Positions 1-12,465 of a stretch of DNA of 64,000 nucleotides are shown here, piece after piece. Location: positions 238,776,702 through 238,840,701 of the forward strand of contig OU015490.1 in assembly GCA_907164885.2 (NCBI GenBank), read 5' to 3'. Numbering within the stretch: position 1 is the stretch's first letter; each line of letters begins with the position of its first letter. Below the pieces are notes generated by a model. It was given only the letters and a program-made list of their open reading frames with translations. It was not told where the DNA came from and ran no database searches. The stretch comes from Dolomedes plantarius. Its lineage: Eukaryota; Arthropoda; Arachnida; Araneae; Dolomedidae. Position numbers and translations under genes: made by a program.

Positions 1-353
1 GATAAAATATCGAAGATGTCTTTCTTGGGAGAAATCTGTAAAGGTTTATTTGCCGAATAAGGCTTGGTTATTGATTCTGAAAATACTTCTTTGCTCCACT
101 GGGCCATTCTTTTTACCTTCCTTAAAAAACCTCATACTTCAAGCATAAGCTTCATTACAAACAGATGGACGATGGATTGAGGACTTCTGCAACTTTTGAA
201 TTCTAATCTACTCCACCACATTCTAAACATAAAGTTTGTAAAGTTTCGTTACCACAAAAAGTTTCTTAATATTTGGTAGAAACAACCCCCTGTTCTTTTC
301 CATGCAGTTTTGCTTGAGCTACTAGTCATCAAAACTTACTTGATTTTCAATCA

Positions 354-1108
354 TCTATATATATTAAACAGTTCCGTACTGACTGACTGACTGTTTGACT
401 GACAGATAACGCACAGACCAAACCGCTGGACCTAAAGGGCTGAAATTTTGCATGGCGATTCTTCTTATAGTGTAGGGGTGCACTAAAAAATATTTTTGAA
501 AAATTCTTCTCAGATTTTTTAAAATTAAATTTTTAAGCTGTTTTTGTAACTATTTTTAAGTTTGCCTTTAAAATAAATTATATGAGGGTTATAAAATTTA
601 TATCACGAGAAAGATCATACGGATTCCTTTAAAATGAAATCTTCTTAGAATCTTTACCTCCATTTTCTCATTTTTAGTGATTTTTTAAAGATTAATGTTT
701 AGAATTTAATTTATTAAATGCTGATCACGTGGTTTCTTTTCTTTTGTGATACTTTAAACTAATTTTGAGTCACGTGCATAACAAAGAAATAAATTGACAA
801 AAAACTATTTTTTTCTTTCTAATGCGGCAGACGATTGGACATTATCCAAAAAAAAAAAAAATACTAAATTACAGTAAAAAAATATTCCTCAAACTGTACT
901 ATATTAAATGTACTATATTAACAACTGTTTCCTTTAGTATGTTCTATTAGATTTAATTTGAATATTTTCTTCTACATTATTTTAACTATAAAAATATCCG
1001 TTGTTTTATAAATATATTCTTTTGGGTTTTTTGACATTAATTGCATACATTGACCGTTGTATTTAATTTGAATGTACTCCGTATAGCGAAGCACGGGTAT
1101 TGAGCTAG
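354..1108 (+). mobile_element. putative non-autonomous Helitron
   Basis: The left end starts TCTATATATATTAAAC directly after an A, and the right end is CTAG followed by T. A short imperfect hairpin (ACTCCGT/ACGGGT around TATAGCGAAGC) lies about 10 bp before CTAG. TC...CTAG ends with a subterminal hairpin and no target duplication are the Helitron hallmark. The 755 bp interior is AT-rich and holds no coding remnant. The left boundary is the less certain one. Confidence 0.5.
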
Positions 1109-1779
1109 TTCAAAAATGAAAGGGAAACATGGAAAAATAAATAATTCAGCTATCTGATCAAATTTAGATATAACATATACATTTTTGAGATATTTTTGTC
1201 TCTTACGGTTTTTGTCATCTGTCAGAATACACAATTTCTCTAGTAAAAAAAAATTGTTTCACGTGATAAAAAACAGTATGTTTTTCCCATTACGATGATT
1301 AACTAACTAACTTTTGTGCACTCTTTGCATTCTCATTCATGCATTATAAATGACTCACACTTGCCGTATTATACTCTTTATGTACAAACACGTCAGGGTG
1401 TGTCCGTAGGAAAGATAAGAAATCCAAGAGCTTATTTTTTATTGATACTTTACCATTTTAATTAATTAGAGTAGATTCAGGCATTCTCAAGGATATTTTC
1501 TTTTCCCGTCGGAAGCAGAATTGATATATGATATAATCTCCCACCCTTCCACTATTTTGTTCGGCCGCAAGGCAAATATCTCATTATCTGTGAAATGATT
1601 CATTGAAATGTAATAGCGGTATCAGCTAAGATTTAAAAAAAAAATCAGTAACTTCAATTTTTAACTCAAAAATTTATGACGTTTCTCGCTAGAAAAAAGT
1701 AAGTTAAAAACATAGAACAAAGTACCCCGAAACGAGTAATTTATTCACTATAGACACATTCACAAGCATTAAAAAGACA
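1109..1779. other. AT-rich intergenic DNA, nothing recognised
   Basis: No ORF, terminal repeat or RNA-like structure was found here. Stop codons are frequent in all frames. Confidence 0.6.
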
Positions 1780-2052
<273 letters not shown>

Positions 2053-2221
2053 CTATCAAAATTTTAAAATTCTATAGTTATATGCATGATGCAGCCTAGA
2101 AACTAATACCCAAAGAACAAAAATAAAAACACGGGTGAATTAACACCCAAAAGATAAAAACATAGGTGAATGGCTGCTTTAGCGCATGGCCACGAATACT
2201 ATTTGTTTGTTTTTGTCACGT

Positions 2222-2223
<2 letters not shown>

Positions 2224-2254
<31 letters not shown>
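2224..2254. repeat. (TA)n microsatellite
   Basis: Pure TA dinucleotide run of about 31 bp. Confidence 0.95.
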
Positions 2255-2256
<2 letters not shown>

Positions 2257-2879
2257 GCATTAAGAAAAGCGTACATCAGTTAATAATAAGGCATCTCACC
2301 TTAACCACAAGCATTAAAACTTCTTAGAATCCTTTAAACTTCTTAGAATCAGCATTACTTCACTAAATCATATTGTTTACTATAGCATCCGCATTTTAAG
2401 AAATAGAAGACCTGTCTAGACATCTTACCACTAAAGCTGCGACGCTTTCTATCATGAGTTCGTGACAACTGCTCATTTATGTGTCCGTACCCAAGACTTT
2501 CCTTAACCAACACAATACCTCTCAGAGAACTTCCAGTCTCCTGTAATCAATATGCCCGTATTGCAAAAAGACTCGATGATTGCCAAATGTCTTCTACACG
2601 CATGGGATTACCACCGTGAAAATTCCCTACGGATGACCAACTAGTTCAGTCTTGATTACTAATCAGTGACATCGCTGTTCACACGAATAAAAAATATACC
2701 TAGCTATAATCGACTATAAATGTTTCAAGAGCAGTTCTAGATGAGAAGTAGCAATATTTACGAACACAAAGGTGGTTCACACTTTCAAGTGGTATTAAAT
2801 GAAGCTTTGCTACGCTGCTTTCTAATTTATGTAAAGTCGTGACAGTGTTAGAGATAAAGTATAATAAAATTGTCGTTTA
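2255..2879. other. unassigned DNA
   Basis: No element boundary or convincing protein similarity was found. The interval 2450-2650 is less AT-rich than its surroundings and may be an old coding remnant, but no frame gives a recognisable domain. Confidence 0.4.
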
Positions 2880-3902
2880 CAGTAAGACGTCGAGAAAGGA
2901 TAAATTTTTCTAGTGCAATCAAACATCCTATACTGCGATTAATTCGTACCGCGTTATATCGAAACTGCGTTTTAAGAAACTCGGAATTAGTGTAAATCAA
3001 ATTGATTCGTACCGTGTTACATCGAAACTGCGTTTTAAGAAACTCAGAATTAGTGTAAATCAGATTGATTCGTACCGCGTTAAATGGAAACCACGTTTTA
3101 AGAAACTCATAATTAGTGTAAATCAGACGGACTTTACCGCGTTATCAGCACTCAAATTTAGCAATTATATATATCGTATATAATATCGTATTAAGAAACT
3201 CAGAATTAGTGTAAATCTGATTGATTCCTACCACGTTTTAAGAAACTCATAATCAGAGTAAATCAGATTGATTCGTACCGCGTTATATCAAAACTGCGTT
3301 TTAAGAAACTCGGAATTAGTGTAAATCAAATTGAATCGTACCGCGTTATATCGAAACTGCGTTTTAAGAAACTCAGAATTAGTGTAAATCAGATTGATTC
3401 GTACCGCGTTAAATGGAAACCACGTTTTAAAAAACTCAGAATTAGTGTAAATCAGATTGATTCGTACCGCGTTAAATGGAAACCACGTTTTAAGAAACTC
3501 AGAATCAGTGTAAATCAGACGGACTTTACCGCGTTATCAGCATTCAAATTTAGCAGAAACAGAATAATTCGTACCGCGTTGTACCGAAACTGCGTTAAGT
3601 GAAACTCAGAAATAAGACCATATATGCATATAAATCAAGCTGATTCGTTCTTTGTTATGCTAGGCGTTTGGTGATGTACGTGCATGAATAAAAGAGAGAA
3701 ATTCCCCATTTATTTCACCCGTTAAAGTTTAATACAAAATTTTATGCTGCAAGGAAACTGTTTAAGTTAATTGAGTTGTTAGTTAAAGAAATAACGTTAT
3801 AAGCCTGCCGCGTTGTATGGACACCGCGTTCCGCTTACAGCAGGGCCGTCGCAATTTTTGCTCTGCGTTATGAGAGTACCGCGTTATAAGGAGGGTTTAC
3901 TG
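2880..3902. mobile_element. pogo/Tigger-like non-autonomous element with internal array
   Basis: The right end (ACCGCGTTATAAGGAGGGTTTACTG followed by TA, given here only as a description of its parts: ACCGCGTTATAAGG then AGGGTTTACTG) is the inverted form of the CAGTAAACCCTC ends known for pogo/Tigger elements, which insert at TA. The left end only keeps CAGTAA after TA, so that boundary is tentative. The body is a 61-62 bp tandem array whose units each carry the end-like core ACCGCGTTATA. No transposase remains. Confidence 0.5.
2940..3600. repeat. 61-62 bp tandem repeat with higher-order periodicity
   Basis: About ten units containing TTCGTACCGCGTT, ACTGCGTTTTAAGAAACTC and TTAGTGTAAATCA. A variant (CGGACTTTACCGCGTTATCAGCA followed by TCAAATTTAGCA in parts) recurs near 3128 and 3516, 388 bp apart, so blocks of several units were duplicated together. 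Confidence 0.9.
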
Positions 3903-3989
3903 TAGAAATATGGCGCAAATTTAGTTAGCTGTTAAAATAAACCACACCTATCTTCCTATCTTACGTTAATACATTTAAACTTGGCTGTA

Positions 3990-4312
3990 CGGGCGCGGTG
4001 GCCCAGTTGATAAAGGCAGCGAGCCACTGATCTGAACGTCCCTGGTTCGATGCCGGTCACTGACAAAATCCCCCGCCGTGCACACTAATGGCGGCTGGTG
4101 CACAAAAAAATCTGTCGTGGCTGCAATGTCCTCCAAGTTCTCCAATTTACTGCTGGAGGTGCGGAGTCAAGTGTACTAGCCTCATCACTTGACTCGAATC
4201 AAAATTACAAGACCGGTTCTTTAGCTGAGTCGTTGTGCTATTCAAACCCTACAGCCTTTATGAACTTGATCTGATATACTGCTGGTCAAGGGGCATAAGC
4301 CACAACAACAAC
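3990..4312 (+). mobile_element. tRNA-derived SINE, family A, full length with TSD
   Basis: The head has a pol III A-box-like stretch (TGGCCCAGTTGATAAAGGC, ~3999-4017) and a B box GGTTCGATGCC (4044-4054). The tail is a CAA repeat after GGGGCATAAGCCA. A 13 bp target duplication AAACTTRGCTGTA flanks it (3977-3989 and 4313-4325, one mismatch). Other copies of this family lie on the minus strand near 20.2-20.5, 58.3-58.7 and 62.5-62.8 kb. Confidence 0.85.
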
Positions 4313-4350
4313 AAACTTAGCTGTATTCCCGGTTGTCGCTTCATTGGAGG

Positions 4351-4711
4351 ATCAAATTTTATTTAATAATTGCAGCAAAACCGTTGGTATAATTAAGGCA
4401 GAAACCCTTTGTTAATAGGTAAGGAAACTATTATTGTACTGAAAAGTCACTGAATTTGTTTTTCATTAGTGGTTTTTATGTATAATTAACATCTACAAGA
4501 ACTAAAAGTTGTTTGCAATAAAAAAAGTTGGATGATCAAGTTTTATTTAATAATTACAGCAAAACCGTTGGTATAAGTAGGGCAGAAAGCCTTTGTTAAT
4601 AGTTAAGAAAACTATTACTGTTCTGAAAAGCCACTGAATTTGTTTTTCATTAGTGATTTTTATGTATCCTTAACATCTACAAGTACTAAAAGTTATTTGC
4701 AATAAAAAAGT
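4351..4711. repeat. 183 bp tandem duplication
   Basis: Two copies start at ATCAAATTTTATTTAATAAT (4351) and at the matching sequence at 4534, sharing GCAAAACCGTTGGTATAA and the 3' part TAACATCTACAAG. Divergence of several percent shows it is not recent. Confidence 0.85.
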
Positions 4712-5904
4712 ATTAGATTTAGAAAAAAAGTCTCTAGAAAGAAATAAGAATATACGATTACTTTCGTTACAATCTAATTTTTTCTACACCGGCAAAATAA
4801 AAACAAACGGAATAACCTTAAAAAAGACACTACAAACTAGCAGCAGTTTTTTATTTCTAGTACAAATCTTTAAACATTATTTTTTTAAACTTCAATTTTG
4901 TTAGTATAATGTAATTGATGTAAATTGCTGAAATGATTTTAAAAATGCTTACATCAGAACTTTTTTTAAACAAATATTTCCAAATTTGCACCTATCTGTC
5001 TCTCAGAGCATTAAAATATTTAAAATTCTTTTTTCACTTTTATTTCACTCGATAAGATCATTTCGCTTTCCTTCGTAAAGAAAAGACTGAATCTCTCGAA
5101 GCATGTAATGTTTTCTTTTTGTTTGTTTTCGAGTTTTGAGTGTTATTTTTTTTCCATCTGTCATTCACAACCCATTATTATACTGAAAAATAAATAATAA
5201 TGTATTTGGAGCATTCAGTTCCTTATCTATCTTGAAAATATATAGTTCAAGTGCAATATATAAACTGTAAAAGATGAAACAAAGTATCATTTGTTTCGAT
5301 AACTAAGGATTCCTATGTCACAATGCTTTCTTTTTATTGTGCAGCTGACAGCAGAGTATCGAAATCCTGGAAACACATGCTTAAAAATTCAGTAGCTCAT
5401 GCTTTAAGTAATAAATATGTAATAAGTACAGTATGAGTAATCACAATGCTGACGATCGAGCATCACGTGACTTGCGTGCTCTCGAGGTTTGCGTGCTAAC
5501 ACTCCCACAATTCAGAATACCCGGTCTGTTAACTCCCATACATGAGCAAATTTATAAATAGTAACTTAGCGTACTCATTAATCCCCAAAACATGTGGCGC
5601 CTGATTCACTGAATGCGCAAACTAAAACTTCACGGCGATATTTACACGAGGGAAAATATACTTTAAAAGTTTGTTTTATTAAAAAAGGTTTCGCATGCTT
5701 TTTTGAACGAACTGTAAATGTAAAAAGCAACTGCATGAATATGTGAAAATAAGCAAATATTTAAAGCTAAATATTTGAAACGCTGAGAACATATCTAAAT
5801 GCATTTTTAGAAATAAATGCTACTATAAAACAGCGAACATAGGGTCGCTCTGTTTATCTTCAATTTTTTCGTTACTCAAATTCATACTTTACAGCTGTTA
5901 TAAC
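4712..5904. other. AT-rich intergenic DNA, nothing recognised
   Basis: No ORF of note, RNA or repeat structure found. A locally GC-richer patch near 5450-5530 contains the E-box CACGTG-like ATCACGTGAC but no gene beside it. Confidence 0.5.
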
Positions 5905-6119
5905 TACGAGGGTCGTTAGATAAGTCCATAAAAAACCCAGAGATAGAATCATTGCAATAAAATTGTCGGCGCTTTCACATTTAGCATACATTAAAGACAC
6001 GTGTTAAATTCTAAGCATATTGGATGCTTAGTCGGTGATTCATAGCCATTTTAGGCGGTGAACTCTTATTACTTGTCCCACGATTAAAAAAAAAAAAAAT
6101 TAGTTCCGAGTGTTGATAA

Positions 6120-7272
6120 AAGATTACTTTTTAAGAGACAGCAGAAACTAAACCCACGCCTGGTCAATATTATGGAGGGTCTACACCTTCGCTTAGAATG
6201 ATTTACAAGTGGTTTGTTGACTTTAAAAAGGCCGAATGAGCACAAGTGACGCTGAACGGTCTGGTCAACCTGCTAAGGTCACTACGCCAGATAAAACTGA
6301 AAAAATCCATGATATGGTGATAAAATGCAAAAGATTAAAATTGCGCGAGATTTCTGAGGCTGTTGGCCTCTCAGCAGAGCGTGTACGCAATATTACATGA
6401 ATATTTGGATATCAGAAAGCTGTCGGCAAAGTGGGTGGCGTTTACTAACAATCGATTAAAAACTTGAACGAGTGAGCATTTCGAAGCACAATTTGGAACT
6501 ATCCCAAAGAATTCCAGATAAATGTTTGCGCCGCTTCGCAACAGTTGATGAAATACGGATACACCACTTCCAGCCAGAAACAAAAGACTAGTTGAAACAG
6601 TGGTTTGAAGCAGGTGAACTTGCACAAAAGTAAACACAAACGCTTCCGTCAGCGAGAGAGATTACAACTGTCTTTTTGGGGGTGACGCCCATGGTATAAT
6701 CTTTATTGACTTCTTGGAAAAGAATCAAAACAATCACAGGAGAAGGATAATCACAGGAGAGTACTATTTATCTTTACTGGATCGTTTAAATAGTGAAATT
6801 AAGAATTAAAAAAAAGCCACAATGTGCGAAAAATAAGGTTATTTTACAACATGAAAATACTTCTGCTCTTTCATCTGCGGCAAAATTCTTAGAATTGAGC
6901 TACGAAATTATTCCCCACCCTCCGAATACTCTAGATTTGGCCCTCTAGGACTACTACTTGCTCCCAGTGGCGCCCCCAGGATTTTTTCTTGGGGGAGGGC
7001 CGAAATGAACGGATAAAAATATTTATAATGCAAAATCAATATTCATAATTCAAATTTCTATTTGAATTATGAATATTGATTCCCCCCCCCCTGGGTGCGT
7101 CACTGCTTGCTCCCATATATATGAAAATTTTTCTTATAAGGCAAAAATTTGCATCCAATCCCTAAGTGATTAGTAAAACAAACGCTTAATTTGCGCAGTT
7201 AGAAAGAGCCTCACTTAATAGAGATAAAAAAGTTTGAAAATCATTGGACCAAATGTATCAGCCTGAATCAAT
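6120..7272 (+). pseudogene. mariner transposase pseudogene
   Basis: Conceptual translation in shifting frames gives the mariner order: an N-terminal helix-turn-helix part (KLREISEAVGLSAERVRNI, ~6330-6400), a WVAF region, the second catalytic block GDAHGIIFIDFLEKN (~6680-6725), and the third-acidic region beginning YSRFGPLGLLL, where the family has SPDLAPSDYFL. It then continues after the inserted MITE into the C-terminal ETNA/FAELE-like part. In-frame TGA near 6400, further stops and frameshifts, and the MITE make it non-functional. A mariner enzyme cuts and pastes between TIRs at TA; this copy cannot. Confidence 0.85.
6965..7105. mobile_element. hAT-type MITE inside the mariner
   Basis: The 141 bp insert has ends CAGTGGCGCCCCCAGG and CCTGGGTGCGTCACTG, and a perfect 8 bp target duplication CTTGCTCC (6957-6964 and 7106-7113), as expected for hAT. 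The centre is a perfect hairpin with 22 bp arms (7034-7055 and 7060-7081) and a 4 bp loop. The interior has no coding capacity. Confidence 0.9.
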
Positions 7273-7337
7273 AGAAACTTTTTCAAAAATACGTCATTTT
7301 CATTACTTTTGAGCGCACTTATAGAACGACCCTTCTA

Positions 7338-8593
7338 AACAGTTTTAGGTTATTTGCAACCTTCAAAAATTCTAAAATCATATATCTTTAAAGGGGTCAT
7401 AATAACATACAAATATATGGTAGCTTTTTGCATCGTTTAAAAAAATGCAAAACAATCTAAAGGTTTTAATATTAATATCAATCCTTTTCACAAATAATCA
7501 CTAAGCCTATGAAAAAATAATTCTTCGATTTAACGAAATAAACAAAATTTTAAAAAATCAAATACCACGCTTTCTATTAATTTTTGCATTTATAAAACGT
7601 TAAAAGCTTTAATAAAACTATTAAAATTTGAAGTAGACACATTTGAAAATTCATTAGTAATCACGTCTTTTTATGCTTTTTTTTTTTAAAATTAATGTTC
7701 ATGCTACATTTAAAAGCTTATTTTGTTACGGATTGAAATACATTTGATATTTTTTTTAATACTATGTACGGTATATTTTTCTCCATTTATCAATCACAAC
7801 TGACAAGATCTTTAACCATATTTTACAACAATAAAGCGAGAGAGAAAGTTTATTTATTCATAAAAACATTTTTCATATTTTTTTTTGTGTTTAAGACATT
7901 TTCAACACATAAATTCTCTGACAAAAATTCCGTTACACTAGCAAAAATTTTATGTACTAAAAATTGGATAAGTCGTTAGTTTATTTTGCAGTTTATAGCT
8001 TTCCTTTCCTCTTAAAAAAAAAAAAAAAGTCATAAAAATTTTCCCTTTTCCAAAAACAAAATTAAATTATTGCATTGAAAACAAAATACGTAAAAAATAT
8101 TGCATTAAAAAATTTCGTGTTCAGTAAACAATATTTTTTTACCTCGGTGTTTGCTTGAACAAATACAATGATATAAGTTAATAAAACCTAAGATCTCCTT
8201 TATACTGAACGGTCAAATATAAGTCAATAAGTAGAAAAAGTTGATTGTAGCTCTCAATTAACCAACAACCAATTTGACAAAAAATCTAAACTTTGAAATT
8301 TATTTTCATGAACTCAATGTAAATATTTTTATTATAATTACTTTTTAATATACTGAAGAGTAAAATGGTGAAAATACCGCTGTGGAAAGTCGCAAAGACT
8401 TGAAGCAATACGAAAAATACTGTATAATTAGGACAAACTATCTTCAAAATGGTTAAATAGAGCATACATATATAGGACAGTCCTTATAACGATAATTTTT
8501 CTTAACTGTTATATTTCTTCTCAATCCCAGTAGTATATTTTTTGCGAGATTTTACTGTATATAAAATGATTTTTAAAAGAAAAGTATTACATA

Positions 8594-8637
<44 letters not shown>

Positions 8638-9550
8638 TGTTTGTATATTTATTTATTTAAAGGATGAAAAACTGGCTGTTGATATTTATTATAAACAACA
8701 TTAACGCATAATCTTTAAAAGTTTTATTCTAAAATATTTTCTTAAAGGAAATGAATCTTAAGAAAATATATCAACAGTAAAATACAATTCATAAATTCGA
8801 CATCCATTTGTACCGGTCAATATTTATCCTCACGAAAAATATTAAATTCGGAAAACATATTTAATAATAGTTAACTATATTTTCAGTAACACGAAATTAA
8901 AAACACAGAAAAAACGAAGAATAAAACTTACTTCGGGATATCGCTGCCAAAGAACAAGAACTGCAGAACTGCCTAAGTTTTCAAATTGTTTAAATTAAAC
9001 TCTCTAAGTTAAGAACGGTTTAAGAAAACAAGTTTCAAAACCGCGCCACTTACGAACTTTCTCCTGGCGTATCGAACACGTGGATGTGTAACAAACAGCT
9101 GTGACTACTTTCAGATTCTACTTTACATAGCGGCATTATAGAAGAGGTCAGTGTGCCATCTAGCGGAGAATAGAGTTATTTCTGCCTTATTGTCTTCAGC
9201 TTGCATCACTCTGAGCGCTCTCCGTGACTCGGAGCGGCGAGCAGTATCCGAGGCAAACGTCTTTGGAAGAGTAGAGTTTTTTTGTAGTTTTTGTGACAAA
9301 TATGGTTATGGGGTGTGCGTTTTTTTAAATTTATGTTCGAGTTAAATTTAGGTGTCATGAAATGATTTTTTTCGATAAAGAATGGAACAGGGATTGCTCC
9401 CGTCAAGGCTTAAAATGAATTCAAATATTTAGGCACTTATCAAGATTAAATGGATGTGTTATAAATATAACAATAAACCGATTACATTATTTTTAGTTTA
9501 GTGCGTGTGGAAGACTTATGATAAAGTAACTTATGAGTCAGTGATCTGCC
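7338..9550. other. AT-rich intergenic DNA
   Basis: No gene recognised. It holds a (TA)n run at 8595-8633. A GC-richer stretch at about 9050-9260 contains GTGCCATCTAGCGG and a short GAGCGCTC palindrome, and might be a decayed LTR or promoter, but no paired ends were found. Confidence 0.45.
8595..8633. repeat. (TA)n microsatellite
   Basis: Pure TA run of about 39 bp. Confidence 0.95.
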
Positions 9551-9552
9551 TA

Positions 9553-10275
9553 CTGTCCGACCACGGAAACAAGGTCCCTGGAAGCTGTTACGCATGCGCG
9601 AGAAAAGCTAGTCTACTTAGAAAATAGTGGAAAACGTCATATTTTCGGATGTGTTTGTTTGTGAAATACGGAATGTATTTCAGACTGCTTTTTGTCCGCA
9701 ATTTTAAAGTTATTTTTTAAAACTTTATTTTTGATCAAATATGTGAATAATAATTTCAAAATAATAAAAAGAAAGAAGCAAATCTTACATCACAATCAAA
9801 ATTATCTAAAGCTACGTTTTCGGTAGTTCTTTTTTTCTGAAGTTTCCTCGGAGATTCAAATTTTGGAGTTTCTTCACCCTTTGCTTCTCTGCGTATTCTT
9901 TTTACACTGGACATTGATATCCCGGTCATTTCACTAGCTCTCTTTAGGGATTGCGAAAGTGGAACAATAACATTTCCTTCTAGTGCTTCTTTATCACAGA
10001 ATTTAATTACATTGTGTACAATCACTACGTTTACAATCACTACGGAACGGCTTATTCCGAGCAGTCGTGTTGGGTAAAGGATCCATTAATTTTAATATAA
10101 TAATCAAAATAACAGACGAGGAAAAAGCAAGCAAGCGCAGTTAGTAACCGATTCTAAAGAATGTCGAGAGACTACGAGACTTTTCCCCCTCCTTGCTCAG
10201 CAGCCTTACCTACAGCGTGAATAGAATCGTCTTGGCACTATGCCAACCGTGGTTCTTCGTACTGTGGTCGGACTG
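9553..10275 (-). mobile_element. TA-flanked DNA transposon, internally deleted
   Basis: Ends CTGTCCGACCAC (9553-9564) and GTGGTCGGACTG (10264-10275) are inverted repeats with one mismatch, and each is flanked directly by TA (9551-9552, 10276-10277). The TA duplication points to the Tc1/mariner/IS630 supergroup. The 723 bp body keeps one transposase-like exon on the minus strand, so this is probably a deletion derivative of a larger, spliced autonomous element. Confidence 0.7.
9789..10040 (-). pseudogene. first exon of a transposase-like protein (HTH region)
   Basis: About 84 codons are open from ATG at 10040. The middle reads SLKRASEMTGISMSSVKRI, a helix-turn-helix of the kind found at the N terminus of arthropod IS630/Tc1-related transposases, followed by a basic SPRKLQKKR stretch and LDNFDCD, a segment seen in that family just before an IRR motif. 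After the GAT codon for the last Asp the sequence is GTAAGA, a good splice donor, so the frame past 9789 is likely intron. No second exon or catalytic domain lies in the element. Family assignment rests on memory of such proteins and is moderate. Confidence 0.5.
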
Positions 10276-10380
10276 TATAGCATAGGTTATTTCCGATGAA
10301 AATCATTTAAGACTGACAGGATTAATGAACCTTGAAAAAAAAATTAAATTTTGGTTTAGTCATCAGCCTGCTGAAAGCGG

Positions 10381-10650
10381 GGCTATAGCATCATAATAAC
10401 TCTAAGGAACATCCAATTCGTCTGCTCAGTAAAAGTGGTTTATAGGCAATACTTACACCAGTCGTGCTGATAGAAGTCGCAGACGAGTTTCGACACCTTG
10501 GAATTCGTCTGCAGCTGCGAAGTGATTTACAGGCTATAGCTCCATAATAACTCCACTGAATACCCAATTCATCTGCTTAATAAAAGTGATTTACAGGCAA
10601 TACTTGCAGCAGTCGTGCTGATAGAAGTCGCAGACGAGTTTCGACACCTT
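10381..10650. repeat. 151 bp tandem duplication
   Basis: Copies at 10381-10499 and 10532-10650 share GGCTATAGC and the long 3' block CAGTCGTGCTGATAGAAGTC through CGACACCTT. Function unknown. Confidence 0.8.
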
Positions 10651-10981
10651 TAAGGCCCCTTCTTGTCACTGTAAAAGAGTAACATGAAAGTCGAATATGT
10701 TTTATGAAAACGAAAGGAGCATTTCAAGAACACTGCATTATAGGGGTTAATGCACTGTTATTTTTCAAGAATATTTCCTGAAAATAGCATTATTAACGGG
10801 TTTTATGTTTTAAACTCAGAAAAATTAGGTAATTTAAAAAAGAAAGGCAAGATCACCAGGTTTCAAAGTTAATGGACACTGAAATATTAGTGGGATTAGT
10901 ACTTAATTTTGAACTAGAGAGAACCGAGTGACTTTTTTAAAGTTCTTAGAAAAAACTAAGTCAAAATGTCTCCTTAGGTCA

Positions 10982-11436
10982 CAGATTCCGAACCTTTTTT
11001 TTACGTTTGTGGCACCCTTGGGAATGTGATAAGAAACTCTTGACACCCTGTTAGAATTTTAGTTTATTCAATTTCTTTAATGTTGAATCAAATCGGAGTT
11101 TATATCAAGAACATGCCAAATTTAAGTTCAAATAAATAGTTCCTACGTTGCAGGTTTTATTTATTTATTTATATGTTAGTAAAAAAACTAGAAGGGAATA
11201 TATTGATACAGTTTCAAAAATAACCATAGGGTTCAGTGTAGTATTACAGACTACAATAAGAATCATTAACAATAGTTTTGTTTTATCATTGTGAGACTTC
11301 CGATTGATGGTTAGAAAATACAAATGTTTTATATCAAACTAATATTTATTTTAAGAGGGCGCTACTAATATTTTATTTCCCCAAAAGAAATTTTCGGCAC
11401 CCTAAAGTGCCACTGCACACTGGTTGGGAATCACTG
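10982..11436. mobile_element. hAT-like non-autonomous element
   Basis: The left end CAGATTCCGAACCTTTTTT followed by GGCACCC and the right end GTGCCACTG...GGTTGGGAATCACTG are imperfect inverted forms of the CAGTGGTTCCCAACC termini common in hAT elements. No clear 8 bp target duplication is seen, so one end may be degraded. Confidence 0.5.
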
Positions 11437-11528
11437 CGATAGGGAGATCCTGGATTCGATTCTAAGATCTCGGAACCCACTCTAAAGGGGCCAAATCTCT
11501 GCAGAAACGGCCACATTAAAGCTGTGGC

Positions 11529-12028
11529 CAGGGCCCGATTTAGAAAATTCTGGACTATAGGCACAACTCGGGTGGGGGACCCCCTAACACTGATGTGGGC
11601 ATAAAATTTCTAAAATTGACACACAAAAAAGATAATCTTGAATCATTGTGAAAGTACCATTTTACCAAGAATTGGCTATTTGAAGCGTAGAAACCTAGAA
11701 CATTATCAAATAACAAAAAGAAATACAAAATATTAACTTCATTATTAAAACACCACTACAATGCAACCAGAAAAACTTATTAATCCCTTATATACACTAT
11801 AACATACATATGATGAACTATGCATATAACTATACATATGATGAACCAATCAATCGAATTTGAAAGGATATATAACAAAAAACTGCTATTAAAAAAAAAA
11901 AAAAATTTAAATTTGAATTGGGAATTTTTTCTTTCCTTTCTTTTAAAATAAAAATTCTTGGGGGGGGTCCCAACATTCGGGGGCCCCTAGGCCCAGGCCT
12001 ACCAGGCCTAATGGAAAATCAGGGCCTG
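11529..12028 (+). mobile_element. hAT MITE, family H1, copy 1
   Basis: Ends CAGGGCCCGATTTAGAAAAT and (inverted) CAGGCCCTGATTTTCCATTA are flanked by the near-perfect 8 bp duplication GCTGTGGC/GCTGTGGA (11521-11528, 12029-12036). The 500 bp interior is homologous to the element at 47780-48239, in the opposite orientation. Confidence 0.85.
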
Positions 12029-12390
12029 GCTGTGGATGATAACAAGTGGAGATTAAAAGAAAGGCACTATGGACGTAAGTTCATAGTGTTCTATCCCTGA
12101 GTCATTACAAATTGAGGTAGATAATAGGATCATTCATGTATTTCAATAACGATATAACTAAACTATGTGCCATTGAGAAACATGCAGTCATATTCTCGTA
12201 AAATGACCTTCTAAGTACGTTACAGCACATTTCCAATCCCTATCACCCAAAGGTAACTGTTTGCGACCCAATGATTGCTTCGAGGTGGAAAAGATTGCTT
12301 TCAAAAACATCGATATCTATAATCTCGGCTTAAATGGGAAAGGAGAACATTAAAGCCTTTTGGAATGCTACGCGTTCGGGGGCCCGGAGG

Positions 12391-12465
12391 TTAGCCATTA
12401 GCGCAGTGGTTAAAGCACTCCTTTTGCGTCACTAATGGGCTCAAGTCTAGCTTACGAATTATTTT
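12391..12465 (+). mobile_element. tRNA-like SINE head
   Basis: TTAGCGCAGTGGTTAAAGC resembles a pol III A box with D-arm, and GGGCTCAAGTCTAGC follows at B-box spacing. No complete cloverleaf with anticodon can be drawn, so a tRNA-derived SINE fragment is more likely than a tRNA gene. Confidence 0.45.

Larger units (their letters stand above)
5907..7335 (+). mobile_element. mariner element (TA-flanked, inactive)
   Basis: Inverted ends CGAGGGTCGTTAGATAAGT (left) and the complement of ACTTATAGAACGACCCTTC (right) are flanked by TA at 5905-5906 and 7336-7337. Removing the inserted MITE and its duplicated target leaves about 1.28 kb, the usual mariner length. The interior carries a decayed mariner transposase. 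Confidence 0.85.

Noticed and set aside
3990..4060. Possible tRNA genes at SINE heads (also ~12.39, 18.06, 34.5 and 63.8 kb)
   Set aside because: A and B boxes are present but no complete cloverleaf; the bodies and tails mark them as SINEs.
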